Source: Clostridiales bacterium (GTDB taxonomy: Bacteria > Bacillota > Clostridia > Christensenellales > Aristaeellaceae). From it: a stretch of DNA of 29,410 bases. The stretch spans positions 16,538-45,947 of the forward strand of contig JAHZHZ010000020.1 in the NCBI GenBank assembly GCA_019419995.1, given 5' to 3'. The stretch's first letter is position 1, and the number at the start of each line of letters is the position of its first letter. A program made the position numbers and the translations under genes. Below are positions 21,092-28,266 of this stretch, piece by piece. The notes beneath the pieces are model-generated. The model saw only the letters and a list, made by a program, of their open reading frames with translations, was not told where the DNA came from and did not search any database.

Positions 21092-22867
21092 ATGCAAGCA
21101 GTTGTACAAACCACAATCACATTACAGCCAGGAGGCCGGCTCCTTCTCTTCGCGTTAGGACGAAATTATATGATGCGTTCCGAGAAGCGAACAGGATCAA
21201 AACCGGTTCAGCGCATGTCGGGATCGGGCAAAAAGCCTCCCCGGCGCCGCAGGCGTGCAGGCTTTTTTTATAAGCTGTTGATGCTGGTACTTTTATTAAC
21301 CCTTTGGCCCTTTGGACTGATTATGCTCTGGCGCCGCAAGGTACGCTGGGGTGCAACAACAAAGCTGTTAACTAGTATCGTCACCCTTGCCGCCTGTGTG
21401 GTGTTATTCGGCTTTGCCCTGACAGTCAACACCGATAACGCCCAGTACACGCAAATTCAAGACAACGTCAATGTTTTCCTAGACGATGCAGCGGATTCCC
21501 TGGTACACTTCGGCTCCATCCTTGAAAACCGCGGCTCAATTGCACTTGAAGGAGCAAAGGAATTAAGGGAAGTGATCTGGTCTCAGGAAAGGCTCTACCT
21601 TGCAGATGCTCTCGACAGGGGATCTGATTGTGCCTTGCAAGTTCGCCAGTTTGTATCCGGTCTGTTCACGTCGGGAAGCGAAGGTTCCGGCGATTCAGAC
21701 CCTTCCAAGGAACCCTCTACACAAAACAGTCCATCCGTTTCCCCGTCAGTCTCCGCTACTCCAGAGCCTACTCCCCGGCCCATTGTGGAACTTAATGTGC
21801 ATACTGATGATGAGACGTTGCCCATTTATATTCCAACTTCTACGGCAGACAATTCCGAAGGGCAAGTTCTCACGTCAGGCATACTCGCCCGTCTGGGCAA
21901 TCTGGAGGCAGGTGCGCTGCCCACGCCCAAACCTACACTGGAGCCTGTTGATTTCACCGTCAAACCTGCAGCAGATGCCATCGTCTACTATAACGACAGC
22001 GGCCGCTACTATCATATGAAAACGGCGTGTGGCTCCATGAAATCAGCCCATGAGCATCGTTTTGCTGAGGTATTAGAGAGCGGACATCAGCCCTGCAATT
22101 CTTGCGGAAGTCCGGTTATGGAACTACTCGACGAACCCTATATCGTCTGGGTAGATGAAAACGATCTTGCGCATCTGAGCAATGAATGTGAGCATTTCGC
22201 CGGCAGCTGGCGCTTGATAAGCGCTGAAGACGCCATCGAAGCAAACTACAGTGGCTGCGATCTATGCGCCGCAGATGCCTATTTGTCCGCTTTGGCCGAA
22301 GGCAAAGACATATCCATTCACGCCCCCGTGTCAGAGGAGGATTCTGCCACAACTTCCGAAGGCGAAAATGTCCCAACTTCTGACCCAGTCAAGGCCGAAC
22401 CCACCCCCACCGTCAAAGCAACTTCTTCTCCAACGGTCGAACCCACACCTTCCCCCACTGCCGAACCCACGCCTTCTCCCACTCCTCAACTGATTGTGCC
22501 GAAGGCAACTCTTAAACCTGCGGGAGAGGCCCTGGTATATCACTCCAGCAACGGCCGCTGGTATCACAGCTACAACCGTTGTTCCGGCATGACGGGCGGC
22601 GATGCCTACACCCTTGCAGAATGTGTAGATAATTATAAGTGCTGCAATGCCTGCGATGCACCCGAAGCCGATCTGGTTGGGCAGGCCTGCCTCTGGCAGG
22701 ATGAAAGTAGTCTTTGCCACGTCAGCGATGAATGCACGCAGTTCAAAGGTCAATACCACCTGGTTCTGCGGGATGAAGCTTTAGCCGAGGGGCTGGAAGG
22801 CTGCGAACTCTGCGGAGCGGATGAATATCTGGTTCCAAATACAAAAATTGATGCCTCAAACGCATAA
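21092..22867 (+). CDS. Membrane protein with four extracellular Cys-rich (YH..C/C..C) modules, unknown function
   Basis: No known function. The 591-aa protein has a basic N-terminus (KKPPRRRRR), two hydrophobic segments (about 60-82 and 90-113), a helical region and a Ser/Pro linker (SPSVSPSVSATPEPTPRP). Then come two tandem double modules separated by a second PTPSPTAEPTPSPTPQ-type linker. Module set A spans about 295-390: YYHMKTACGSM, PCNSCGS, LAHLSNECEHF, GCDLCAAD. Set B spans about 480-580: WYHSYNRCSGM, CCNACDA, LCHVSDECTQF, GCELCGAD. Each of the four units has H, a first Cys and a later CxxC, resembling the Ada-type zinc-binding 'YH...C......A...G..PC..C' module found on Gram-positive surface proteins. 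Metal binding or disulfides are inferred. The ATG at 21092 is preceded by GAAAGGTG; an ATG at 21170 is possible but lacks a ribosome binding site. A terminator-like hairpin lies within the first 60 codons. Confidence 0.8.
   Translation: MQAVVQTTITLQPGGRLLLFALGRNYMMRSEKRTGSKPVQRMSGSGKKPPRRRRRAGFFYKLLMLVLLLTLWPFGLIMLWRRKVRWGATTKLLTSIVTLAACVVLFGFALTVNTDNAQYTQIQDNVNVFLDDAADSLVHFGSILENRGSIALEGAKELREVIWSQERLYLADALDRGSDCALQVRQFVSGLFTSGSEGSGDSDPSKEPSTQNSPSVSPSVSATPEPTPRPIVELNVHTDDETLPIYIPTSTADNSEGQVLTSGILARLGNLEAGALPTPKPTLEPVDFTVKPAADAIVYYNDSGRYYHMKTACGSMKSAHEHRFAEVLESGHQPCNSCGSPVMELLDEPYIVWVDENDLAHLSNECEHFAGSWRLISAEDAIEANYSGCDLCAADAYLSALAEGKDISIHAPVSEEDSATTSEGENVPTSDPVKAEPTPTVKATSSPTVEPTPSPTAEPTPSPTPQLIVPKATLKPAGEALVYHSSNGRWYHSYNRCSGMTGGDAYTLAECVDNYKCCNACDAPEADLVGQACLWQDESSLCHVSDECTQFKGQYHLVLRDEALAEGLEGCELCGADEYLVPNTKIDASNA
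21230..21269 (+). other. Terminator-like hairpin inside the 5' part of the Cys-rich protein gene
   Basis: AAAAAGCCT (21230-21238) pairs with AGGCTTTTT (21259-21267) around a GC-rich core (GGCGCCGCAGGCG), and T7 follows. It has all parts of an intrinsic terminator but lies within the ORF (residues KKPPRRRRRAGFFY), about 180 nt after the transcription start. It may be an attenuator or a coding coincidence. Confidence 0.35.
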
Positions 22868-22893
22868 GTTACAAATCAAAGCATTTGAGCACC

Positions 22894-22917
22894 GCCCCCA
22901 ACATGGGGGCTTTTTTT
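22894..22917 (+). terminator. Rho-independent terminator after the Cys-rich protein gene
   Basis: GCCCCC-AACAT-GGGGGC followed by T7; a 6-bp pure GC stem, 27 bp after the stop codon. Confidence 0.93.
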
Positions 22918-22990
22918 AGCAAATTTTTCAGTCATTTGGTAGAAATTGGCAGCTTTGTGCAAAAAAGACTGTACCTCAGGGAAGTTTTTG

Positions 22991-22999
22991 TGTTATAAT
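22991..22999 (+). promoter_or_regulatory. Extended -10 promoter of the 297-aa membrane protein gene
   Basis: TGTTATAAT with a TGn extension. The -35 position (about 22971-22976, GTACCT) is poor. The 12-mer TTGTGTTATAAT (22988-22999) is identical to that at 8242-8253 in front of the VanW gene. Confidence 0.6.
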
Positions 23000-23082
23000 A
23001 TGCGTCAGACGGATACAGAGTTATCCAACAAAATCGGTTAATTTCATCCATAAGACATCTTTTCTGAAAGGAATGACTGCTC

Positions 23083-23976
23083 ATGTCGAACAAAAAGAGT
23101 GCCGCTTCCAAGGGCTACCGCAAACCCGTCAAGGAAAGGCCCTTTCTGACGAAAAAAGAAATTATCGTGTTAATTGCCATCGTTGCCGCCATCGCATTGG
23201 TGATTATCCTGTTTAATCTCTTTTATGACGACGGCTATGTAAGCGCTAAGGAAGTACAACCGGGGGACATTGTTGCCTACGCCTCACAAGATGTCCATTC
23301 CCGTTATGCAAAACTGGGAGTTGCAAATGAACTGGATGGCTTTACCCGTACGGAAGAAGGCTCGGATACCAATGCATTGGTGAGCTATTACTATTCTCCC
23401 GATGATGAAACGAATTCCATCGACTTCATCAGTGTCAGTGGAAGTTTTGTGCCCGCAGATCAGCTTGCCTCCAATACGCTGGCCAATTACGCTGCGTACG
23501 GTAGTGAAGCGAACATCGACTCCACTGAACTTTATGAAGCCTCCGTGCAGGGTTACGACGCATATATCTTTGGTGCGACAACTGCCAGCTATAATGCTGA
23601 ATTGGACGCATCTTCGGAGGATGACACCGTAGAAACAGAAGCTACAACGCCGGCAGAAGAGGCAGCAGAAACTGAAACTCCCGTGGAGGAAGAAACAGAA
23701 GCCGAACCCCAGACACAGGATATCGTGAAAGAGATCACACCCGATGCTCAGACTGCCGATACAGAGGATCAGGGCACCGAAAATACTGAAGAAAAAGCTC
23801 CCAATTCTTTTTCTCAGAACCTGAGCTGCTATGTTGCGGTAGGAGATTCCCGCACTCTGTGCTTCCACATCTATCTCAAAGGAGAAGATGAGAGCTTCTA
23901 TATCCCTGAAGACCAAATCGTCGATTACGTCCTTTCCTATACGGATGCCTTCAGCCTGGTCCCTCAGGAATCCTAA
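23083..23976 (+). CDS. Single-pass membrane protein with extracytoplasmic domain, unknown function
   Basis: I do not recognise a family. The 297-aa product has a basic cytosolic N-terminus (about 25 residues, KGYRKPVKERPFLTKKE), one TM helix at about 27-48 (IIVLIAIVAAIALVIILFNLFY), and an extracytoplasmic domain (about 50-180: VQPGDIVAYASQDVHSRYAK and LVSYYYSPDDETNSIDF). An acidic Glu/Thr/Ala-rich linker follows (about 180-245, TEATTPAEEAAETETPVEEE), then a C-terminal segment (LSCYVAVGDSRTLCFHIYLKG). The folded parts before and after the linker look like halves of one beta-rich domain with the linker inserted. AAAGGA lies about 10 nt before the ATG at 23083. It is flanked by its own promoter and terminator, so it is probably monocistronic. 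Neighbours are also envelope proteins. Confidence 0.75.
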   Translation: MSNKKSAASKGYRKPVKERPFLTKKEIIVLIAIVAAIALVIILFNLFYDDGYVSAKEVQPGDIVAYASQDVHSRYAKLGVANELDGFTRTEEGSDTNALVSYYYSPDDETNSIDFISVSGSFVPADQLASNTLANYAAYGSEANIDSTELYEASVQGYDAYIFGATTASYNAELDASSEDDTVETEATTPAEEAAETETPVEEETEAEPQTQDIVKEITPDAQTADTEDQGTENTEEKAPNSFSQNLSCYVAVGDSRTLCFHIYLKGEDESFYIPEDQIVDYVLSYTDAFSLVPQES

Positions 23977-23991
23977 ATACTGCATAAAAAG

Positions 23992-24029
23992 CAGCGGAAA
24001 AAGCAATTTTGCTTTCTCCGCTGTTTTTC
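23992..24029 (+). terminator. Rho-independent terminator after the 297-aa protein gene
   Basis: CAGCGGA pairs with TCCGCTG and the stem continues through AAAGCA/TGCTTT, with a short AT loop; TTTTTCT follows. It lies 15 bp after the stop codon. Confidence 0.88.
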
Positions 24030-24116
24030 TATTCTCCAATTCCTCACGCACGCCTCGTTCTATTTGTCCGCCCTTCAGCACAAGATAGAGCAAACGCGTC
24101 CGGGGAGGAATTAAAT

Positions 24117-25346
24117 GTGAAAAAGATCTTCGCCTTTTTACTGATTTTGTGCCTGATGGGCAACTGCGCCCTTGGCGACGAAATTGATCTGTTTTCAACG
24201 CCCATACCAGATCAACCGGCCGCCGAGGAATCTATTCCTGAACTATCTCTCGAACCGCTGCTGGAGGGAGCTCCAATGGATTTAAGCTGTGCTTCAGCCC
24301 TTCTGCTGGAACCTCAGAGCGGCCAGATTATCTTTGAAATGAACGCAGACGTTCAACGTCCCGTAGCTTCAGTTACCAAAGTCATGACCATACTGCTGAC
24401 CCTGGAGGCCATCGAACAGGGACGCATTTCCCTGGATCAGACGATGACGATATCCCAAAACGCTGCGGGCATGGGCGGTTCTCAGGTTTTGTTGGATGTG
24501 GGTGAAACGCAGAGCGTAGATATATTGCTCAAGAGCATGATCGTGGGGTCGGCTAACGATGCCTGTGTAGCACTGGCTGAATTGATGTATGGATCCGAAG
24601 AATTGTGCGTAGATAAAATGAACGAACGCGCCCAGGAATTAAACTTACAAAACACTCACTTTGAGAATTGCACTGGCCTGCCTGTGGAGGGACAGCATAC
24701 CACAGCCCGGGATGTAGCCGTGATGACCATGGCCATGCTTAATCATCCGCTCTACTTTGAGTATTCTACAATTTGGTTGGATGAAGTGGATCACGGCGAT
24801 GGGCGCTTGACACAATTGACCAACACCAACAAGCTGACGCGGCTCTACGACGGCTGTGACGGCGGTAAAACCGGTTCCACGGATGAGGCGGGCTACTGCA
24901 TCTCTGCTACAGCACAGCGTGGCGGAATGCGTTTAATCGCTGTGGTTCTGGGCTCTCCCAACAGTACAGACCGCTTCGATGCTGCCTCGGATATGTTTGA
25001 TTACGGCTTTGCCAATTATCGCCTGTATCCGGTTGCCCAGAGCGGTACCAAGGTACGGGGCACGCTTCCGGTCAATGGCGGGCGCCCGGATGGCGTAAGT
25101 CTGGTTCTAGGCGAAGATCTGACGCTGTTGGTCAACAAGGGGCAGGAACAGAATATCCAGCTGCTTCCCGAGCTTCCTGAGTCTCTGGAACCTCCAGTTC
25201 AAATTGGGGATCAGGTAGGATATGTGCGGGTAGAGTTGGACGGCCGGGTTTTAGCTCGGCTTCCGGTAATTGCTTCCAGCTCATCCGAACTGCGGGGATT
25301 GCTTAGCAGTATCCACCGCATCTGGAGTTGCTGGCTCCTGTGTTGA
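24117..25346 (+). CDS. D-alanyl-D-alanine carboxypeptidase (DacF/PBP5-like, peptidase S11)
   Basis: A low-molecular-weight penicillin-binding protein that removes the terminal D-Ala of peptidoglycan stem peptides and so limits cross-linking. It starts with a signal peptide (MKKIFAFLLILCLMGNCALG). The three active-site motifs are present: SVTK at residues 85-88 (nucleophile Ser85), SAN at 145-147 and KTG at 251-253 within GGKTGSTDEAGYC. The C-terminal domain (about 300-395) is the PBP5-like beta domain, and the end (LLSSIHRIWSCWLLC) could be the amphipathic membrane anchor. The start is a GTG at 24117, 8 nt after GGGGAGG; the frame is open up to 24009, but that stretch includes the previous gene's terminator. 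The 409-aa length suits DacF/DacB. DacF-type enzymes often act during sporulation, which would fit with SpoIVB, but the exact paralogue is not certain. Confidence 0.93.
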   Translation: MKKIFAFLLILCLMGNCALGDEIDLFSTPIPDQPAAEESIPELSLEPLLEGAPMDLSCASALLLEPQSGQIIFEMNADVQRPVASVTKVMTILLTLEAIEQGRISLDQTMTISQNAAGMGGSQVLLDVGETQSVDILLKSMIVGSANDACVALAELMYGSEELCVDKMNERAQELNLQNTHFENCTGLPVEGQHTTARDVAVMTMAMLNHPLYFEYSTIWLDEVDHGDGRLTQLTNTNKLTRLYDGCDGGKTGSTDEAGYCISATAQRGGMRLIAVVLGSPNSTDRFDAASDMFDYGFANYRLYPVAQSGTKVRGTLPVNGGRPDGVSLVLGEDLTLLVNKGQEQNIQLLPELPESLEPPVQIGDQVGYVRVELDGRVLARLPVIASSSSELRGLLSSIHRIWSCWLLC

Positions 25347-25350
25347 AGTA

Positions 25351-25389
25351 AAAATCCGGGGAAAAGCATAGCCTTTCCCCGGATTTTTT
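25351..25389. terminator. Bidirectional terminator between dac and the D-lyxose isomerase gene
   Basis: AATCCGGGGAAA (25353-25364) pairs perfectly with TTTCCCCGGATT (25374-25385), loop of 9 nt. T6 follows on the plus strand and TTTTT on the minus strand, so it can serve both convergent genes. Confidence 0.92.
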
Positions 25390-25405
25390 ATTGTCTGTTC
25401 AACCG

Positions 25406-26086
25406 TCAAATCCATTTCGCATATTCGTTGCAAAGCGGATGCAGCAGCGGTTCATCTTCCTCGATTTCTGCAAAGCGAGCCGTCTGTTCCAGGAAGTAAT
25501 TGTCCGTATTGTCGTCGTTGACTTTGGATACTTCCCCCACCACCAGAGGGCCACATCCAGCTTTAGGTCCAAAGATATGCGCCACATGTGGCGGAAGTGA
25601 AATGCTGTCTCCCGGATAAACCAGGATTTCCTCACCTGCTGCAAAATGGCCCTCAATGCCATCCATATAGACCTTCACTTCCGTATCCAGCTGCTTACCA
25701 CTTTCATCCGTATTCCAAAGCCAGAGGGCAAGGACCCCTCCTGCACGATTGATGATATCCTCTGTTTTATATACGTGATAGTGTTTAGGCAAGCGCTGGC
25801 CCTCTTGCATCACGATATACTTCTCACAATAGGGCACGCCCACAGTTGGGTCCTTCATGTCACCGTTGCGCACCGTATACAGCACGGCTCCAATCTCCGA
25901 AAACTTTCCTGTGCCAAAATCGGTGATGTCCCAGCCCAGCATCACGCGACGTATGGTTTCAATCGCATCTTTATTTTCCGCCCACTTATCCAGGTCCCAA
26001 TAGGCTGTTCGAGGAAGGCGAATGTTGTTTTTTTCAAGGAGCTCCTTTGCCCATGTGATGGCCCTGTTAATCTCTGAACGCTTCAT
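25406..26086 (-). CDS. D-lyxose ketol-isomerase
   Basis: A cupin-fold, metal-dependent isomerase that interconverts D-lyxose with D-xylulose and, in characterised enzymes, D-mannose with D-fructose. The 226-aa protein matches the family in length and motifs: RRVMLGWDITDFGTGKF, VGVPYCEKYIVMQEGQ, LPKHYHVYKTEDIINRAGG (the His-x-His and Glu metal ligands), and PGDSISLPPHVAHIFGP (the fourth ligand His). The ATG at 26086 has AAGGAGG about 10 nt upstream. It lies 55 bp after the second ftsH with no clear terminator between and is probably cotranscribed with it. No sugar transporter, kinase or regulator lies nearby, so its physiological substrate is not evident. Confidence 0.9.
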   Translation of the reverse strand: MKRSEINRAITWAKELLEKNNIRLPRTAYWDLDKWAENKDAIETIRRVMLGWDITDFGTGKFSEIGAVLYTVRNGDMKDPTVGVPYCEKYIVMQEGQRLPKHYHVYKTEDIINRAGGVLALWLWNTDESGKQLDTEVKVYMDGIEGHFAAGEEILVYPGDSISLPPHVAHIFGPKAGCGPLVVGEVSKVNDDNTDNYFLEQTARFAEIEEDEPLLHPLCNEYAKWI

Positions 26087-26141
26087 TAATCCCGATCCTC
26101 CTTCTTCTATATTCGAGGGGTAAGATGTTCCTTTACCAAAA

Positions 26142-27953
26142 TCATCCCTTTAAAATGTTCATAAATTCCTCGCCCGTAATGGTCTCTTTTTCATAGAGAT
26201 ATTTGGCCAACGCGTCCAGTTTTTCCCTGTTCTCCCGCAAAATTGAAAGAGCCTTTTCGTGCTGCGCCTTGACCAGAACGACCACCTGTCGATCAATCTC
26301 CGCCTGCGTCTGGGCAGAACAGACCAACGTCGCATCTCCTCCAAGGTACTGATTGTTCACTGTTTCCAGCGCAACCATACCAAAATCCTCGCTCATGCCA
26401 TAGCGGGTAATCATGGCCCGGGCAAGCTTAGTCGCCTGCTCAATATCGTTTGCAGCACCCGTAGAACTGGTGGAAAAGACCAGTTCCTCTGCGGCACGGC
26501 CACCCGTATAAGTTGCAATTTTGTTTTCTATCTCCTCCCGGGTCATCAGGTAGTGATTTCCCTCTTCTACCTGCATGGTATAACCCAGTGCTCCGGATGT
26601 GCGCGGAATAATCGTAATCTTCTGTACCGGTGCGGAATGATTTTGATAAGCAGCCACCAACGCATGACCAATTTCATGATAGGCAACCGTCCACTTTTCC
26701 TGATCGCTTAGAATGGCATTTTTCTTCTGATACCCAGCGATGACAACTTCGATGCTTTCCTCCAAATCCGACTGTGTAGCGGATTTGCGCCCGTCTCTCA
26801 CCGCCCGCAGCGCTGCTTCATTGACGATATTCGCCAGCTCCGCACCTGATGCTCCCGATGCCATGCGCGCAATCTGCTGGAAATCCACATCACCATCTAC
26901 CTTTATCTTGCGAGCATGCACCTTCAGAATCTCTTCTCGACCCTTCAAATCCGGCAATTCTACCGGAACCCGCCGATCGAAGCGTCCAGGCCGGGTCAGC
27001 GCCGGATCAAGCGACTCGGGTCTGTTTGTGGCCGCCAGGATGATGACGCCACTGTTTCCCTCAAACCCATCCATTTCCGTCAGCAACTGATTGAGCGTTT
27101 GCTCCCGCTCATCATTGCCTCCAATCTGACCGTCACGCTTCTTGCCAATGGCATCAATTTCATCAATGAATACAATGCACGGTGCTTTCTCCTTCGCCTG
27201 CTTGAACAGATCACGCACCTTTGAAGCACCCATTCCCACAAACATCTCCACAAATTCTGAGCCCGACATGGAAAAGAAGGGAACATTTGCTTCACCAGCC
27301 ACGGCCTTAGCCAACATGGTTTTGCCTGTTCCAGGAGGGCCCACTAACAGAATGCCCTTGGGCATGGAAGCACCAATTTCCTGATATTTCTGCGGTTCAT
27401 GCAAAAAATCTACAATTTCCTTCAGGCTTTCCTTTGCCTCATCCTCGCCCGCCACATCGGAAAACCGAATTCCTTCGGAGGATTTGACATATACCTTTGC
27501 ATTGGACCGGCCAAAGCTCATGGCATTGGGTCCGCCGCCCATGCGCTCCATCATCTTTCGCGACATGAATTGACCCAGACCGATAAAAACAACCAGTGGC
27601 AATATCCAGGAAAGAATGGACATTAACAAGGATGTTTGCTCAATCTCCTGTCCCACAAAAGAAACATCTGCCTGATAGAGCCGGTCAATTAAATCAGCAT
27701 CATCAACCATCGCGGTCTTATAAACTACCTTTTCCTCTTTGTCAGTAAAGAGGATGCGGTTCTCCTGCTGCTGAATCTCCGCTTTGCCGACCTCACCATT
27801 CTCAGTCATGTCAATAAATGTTCCGTAATCCACTTCGCGAATCCGATGCTCCGCAAACCATGGCATGGCCAGCATATTAAACAGAAAAACCACAAGAAGG
27901 ACAATGCCATAATAGAATATCAATGGCTTTTTGGGAGTCTTCACTTCATGCAT
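26142..27953 (-). CDS. ftsH: ATP-dependent zinc metalloprotease FtsH (copy 2)
   Basis: A second membrane AAA+ zinc protease, distinct from the copy at 5984-8071. Order: TM1 (about residues 10-30), a short extracytoplasmic domain, TM2 (about 107-127), Walker A GPPGTGKT (about 204-211), Walker B CIVFIDEIDAIGKK, the SRH ending TRPGRFDRRVPVELPD, and zinc motif HEIGH (426-430) with the third ligand Asp in TGAANDIEQAT. At 603 aa it lacks the acidic C-terminal tail of copy 1. HEIGH instead of HEAGH, and GRSNAKVYV ahead of the AAA domain, mark a separate subfamily also seen in Clostridia. The ATG at 27953 follows GAGGG at 7 nt. It has its own promoter and is followed by the D-lyxose isomerase gene. 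Confidence 0.95.
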   Translation of the reverse strand: MHEVKTPKKPLIFYYGIVLLVVFLFNMLAMPWFAEHRIREVDYGTFIDMTENGEVGKAEIQQQENRILFTDKEEKVVYKTAMVDDADLIDRLYQADVSFVGQEIEQTSLLMSILSWILPLVVFIGLGQFMSRKMMERMGGGPNAMSFGRSNAKVYVKSSEGIRFSDVAGEDEAKESLKEIVDFLHEPQKYQEIGASMPKGILLVGPPGTGKTMLAKAVAGEANVPFFSMSGSEFVEMFVGMGASKVRDLFKQAKEKAPCIVFIDEIDAIGKKRDGQIGGNDEREQTLNQLLTEMDGFEGNSGVIILAATNRPESLDPALTRPGRFDRRVPVELPDLKGREEILKVHARKIKVDGDVDFQQIARMASGASGAELANIVNEAALRAVRDGRKSATQSDLEESIEVVIAGYQKKNAILSDQEKWTVAYHEIGHALVAAYQNHSAPVQKITIIPRTSGALGYTMQVEEGNHYLMTREEIENKIATYTGGRAAEELVFSTSSTGAANDIEQATKLARAMITRYGMSEDFGMVALETVNNQYLGGDATLVCSAQTQAEIDRQVVVLVKAQHEKALSILRENREKLDALAKYLYEKETITGEEFMNILKG

Positions 27954-28018
27954 TTATTTCCCTCACCTTTCCGCCATCTCTCAGGATGGAATTTCGGTTG
28001 AAATCGACCGTTACCATC

Positions 28019-28048
28019 AGTTTACCACAATTCGTAAAATATTGTCTA
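28019..28048 (-). promoter_or_regulatory. Probable promoter of ftsH copy 2
   Basis: On the minus strand TAGACA (28043-28048), an 18-bp spacer and TAAACT (28019-28024), about 65 bp before the start codon and just downstream of the 5S rRNA terminator. Confidence 0.5.
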
Positions 28049-28061
28049 TAGAATTCTGCAT

Positions 28062-28089
28062 AAAAAAAGCGCATCTCTGCGCAAAAAAA
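28062..28089 (-). terminator. Rho-independent terminator of the 5S rRNA gene
   Basis: On the minus strand GCGCA-GAGA-TGCGC followed by T7, starting about 13 nt after the end of 5S rRNA. A T7 run also precedes the stem, so the hairpin is flanked by T and A tracts on both strands. Confidence 0.9.
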
Positions 28090-28094
28090 TAAAA

Positions 28095-28210
28095 TCCGGC
28101 GACGACCTACTCTCCCGGGCCGTTGCCAGCCAAGTACCATCAGCGTGCTGAGGCTTAACTTCTGTGTTCGGTATGGGAACAGGTGGAACCCTCAGGCTAT
28201 TGTCACCGGA
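28095..28210 (-). rRNA. rrf: 5S ribosomal RNA, stand-alone
   Basis: The minus strand reads as a complete bacterial 5S rRNA of about 116 nt. The ends pair in a 9-bp terminal helix I (TCCGGTGAC with GTCGCCGGA). Conserved internal blocks are present: TTCCCATACCGAACAC for loop C, AGAAGTTAAGC for helix III/loop B, and GATGGTACT followed by GGGAGAGTAGG for helices IV-V and loop E. Exact ends are set by the terminal helix and could shift by 1-2 nt. There is no 16S or 23S rRNA or tRNA beside it: ftsH lies downstream and lepB upstream. It has its own consensus promoter and terminator. Confidence 0.96.
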
Positions 28211-28220
28211 AAACACATAT

Positions 28221-28249
28221 ATTATACTATTTGAAAACTTATTTGTCAA
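28221..28249 (-). promoter_or_regulatory. Consensus sigma-A promoter of the 5S rRNA gene
   Basis: On the minus strand a perfect TTGACA (28244-28249), exactly 17 bp, and a perfect TATAAT (28221-28226). The predicted start is only a few nt before the 5S sequence. Confidence 0.93.
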
Positions 28250-28266
28250 GCCAAAATTTCCGTACA

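Noticed and set aside
22251..22493. Pro-rich ORF of 80 codons within the Cys-rich protein gene
   Set aside because: A frame shadow of the Pro/Thr/Ser linker; it overlaps a gene with an obvious repeat structure.
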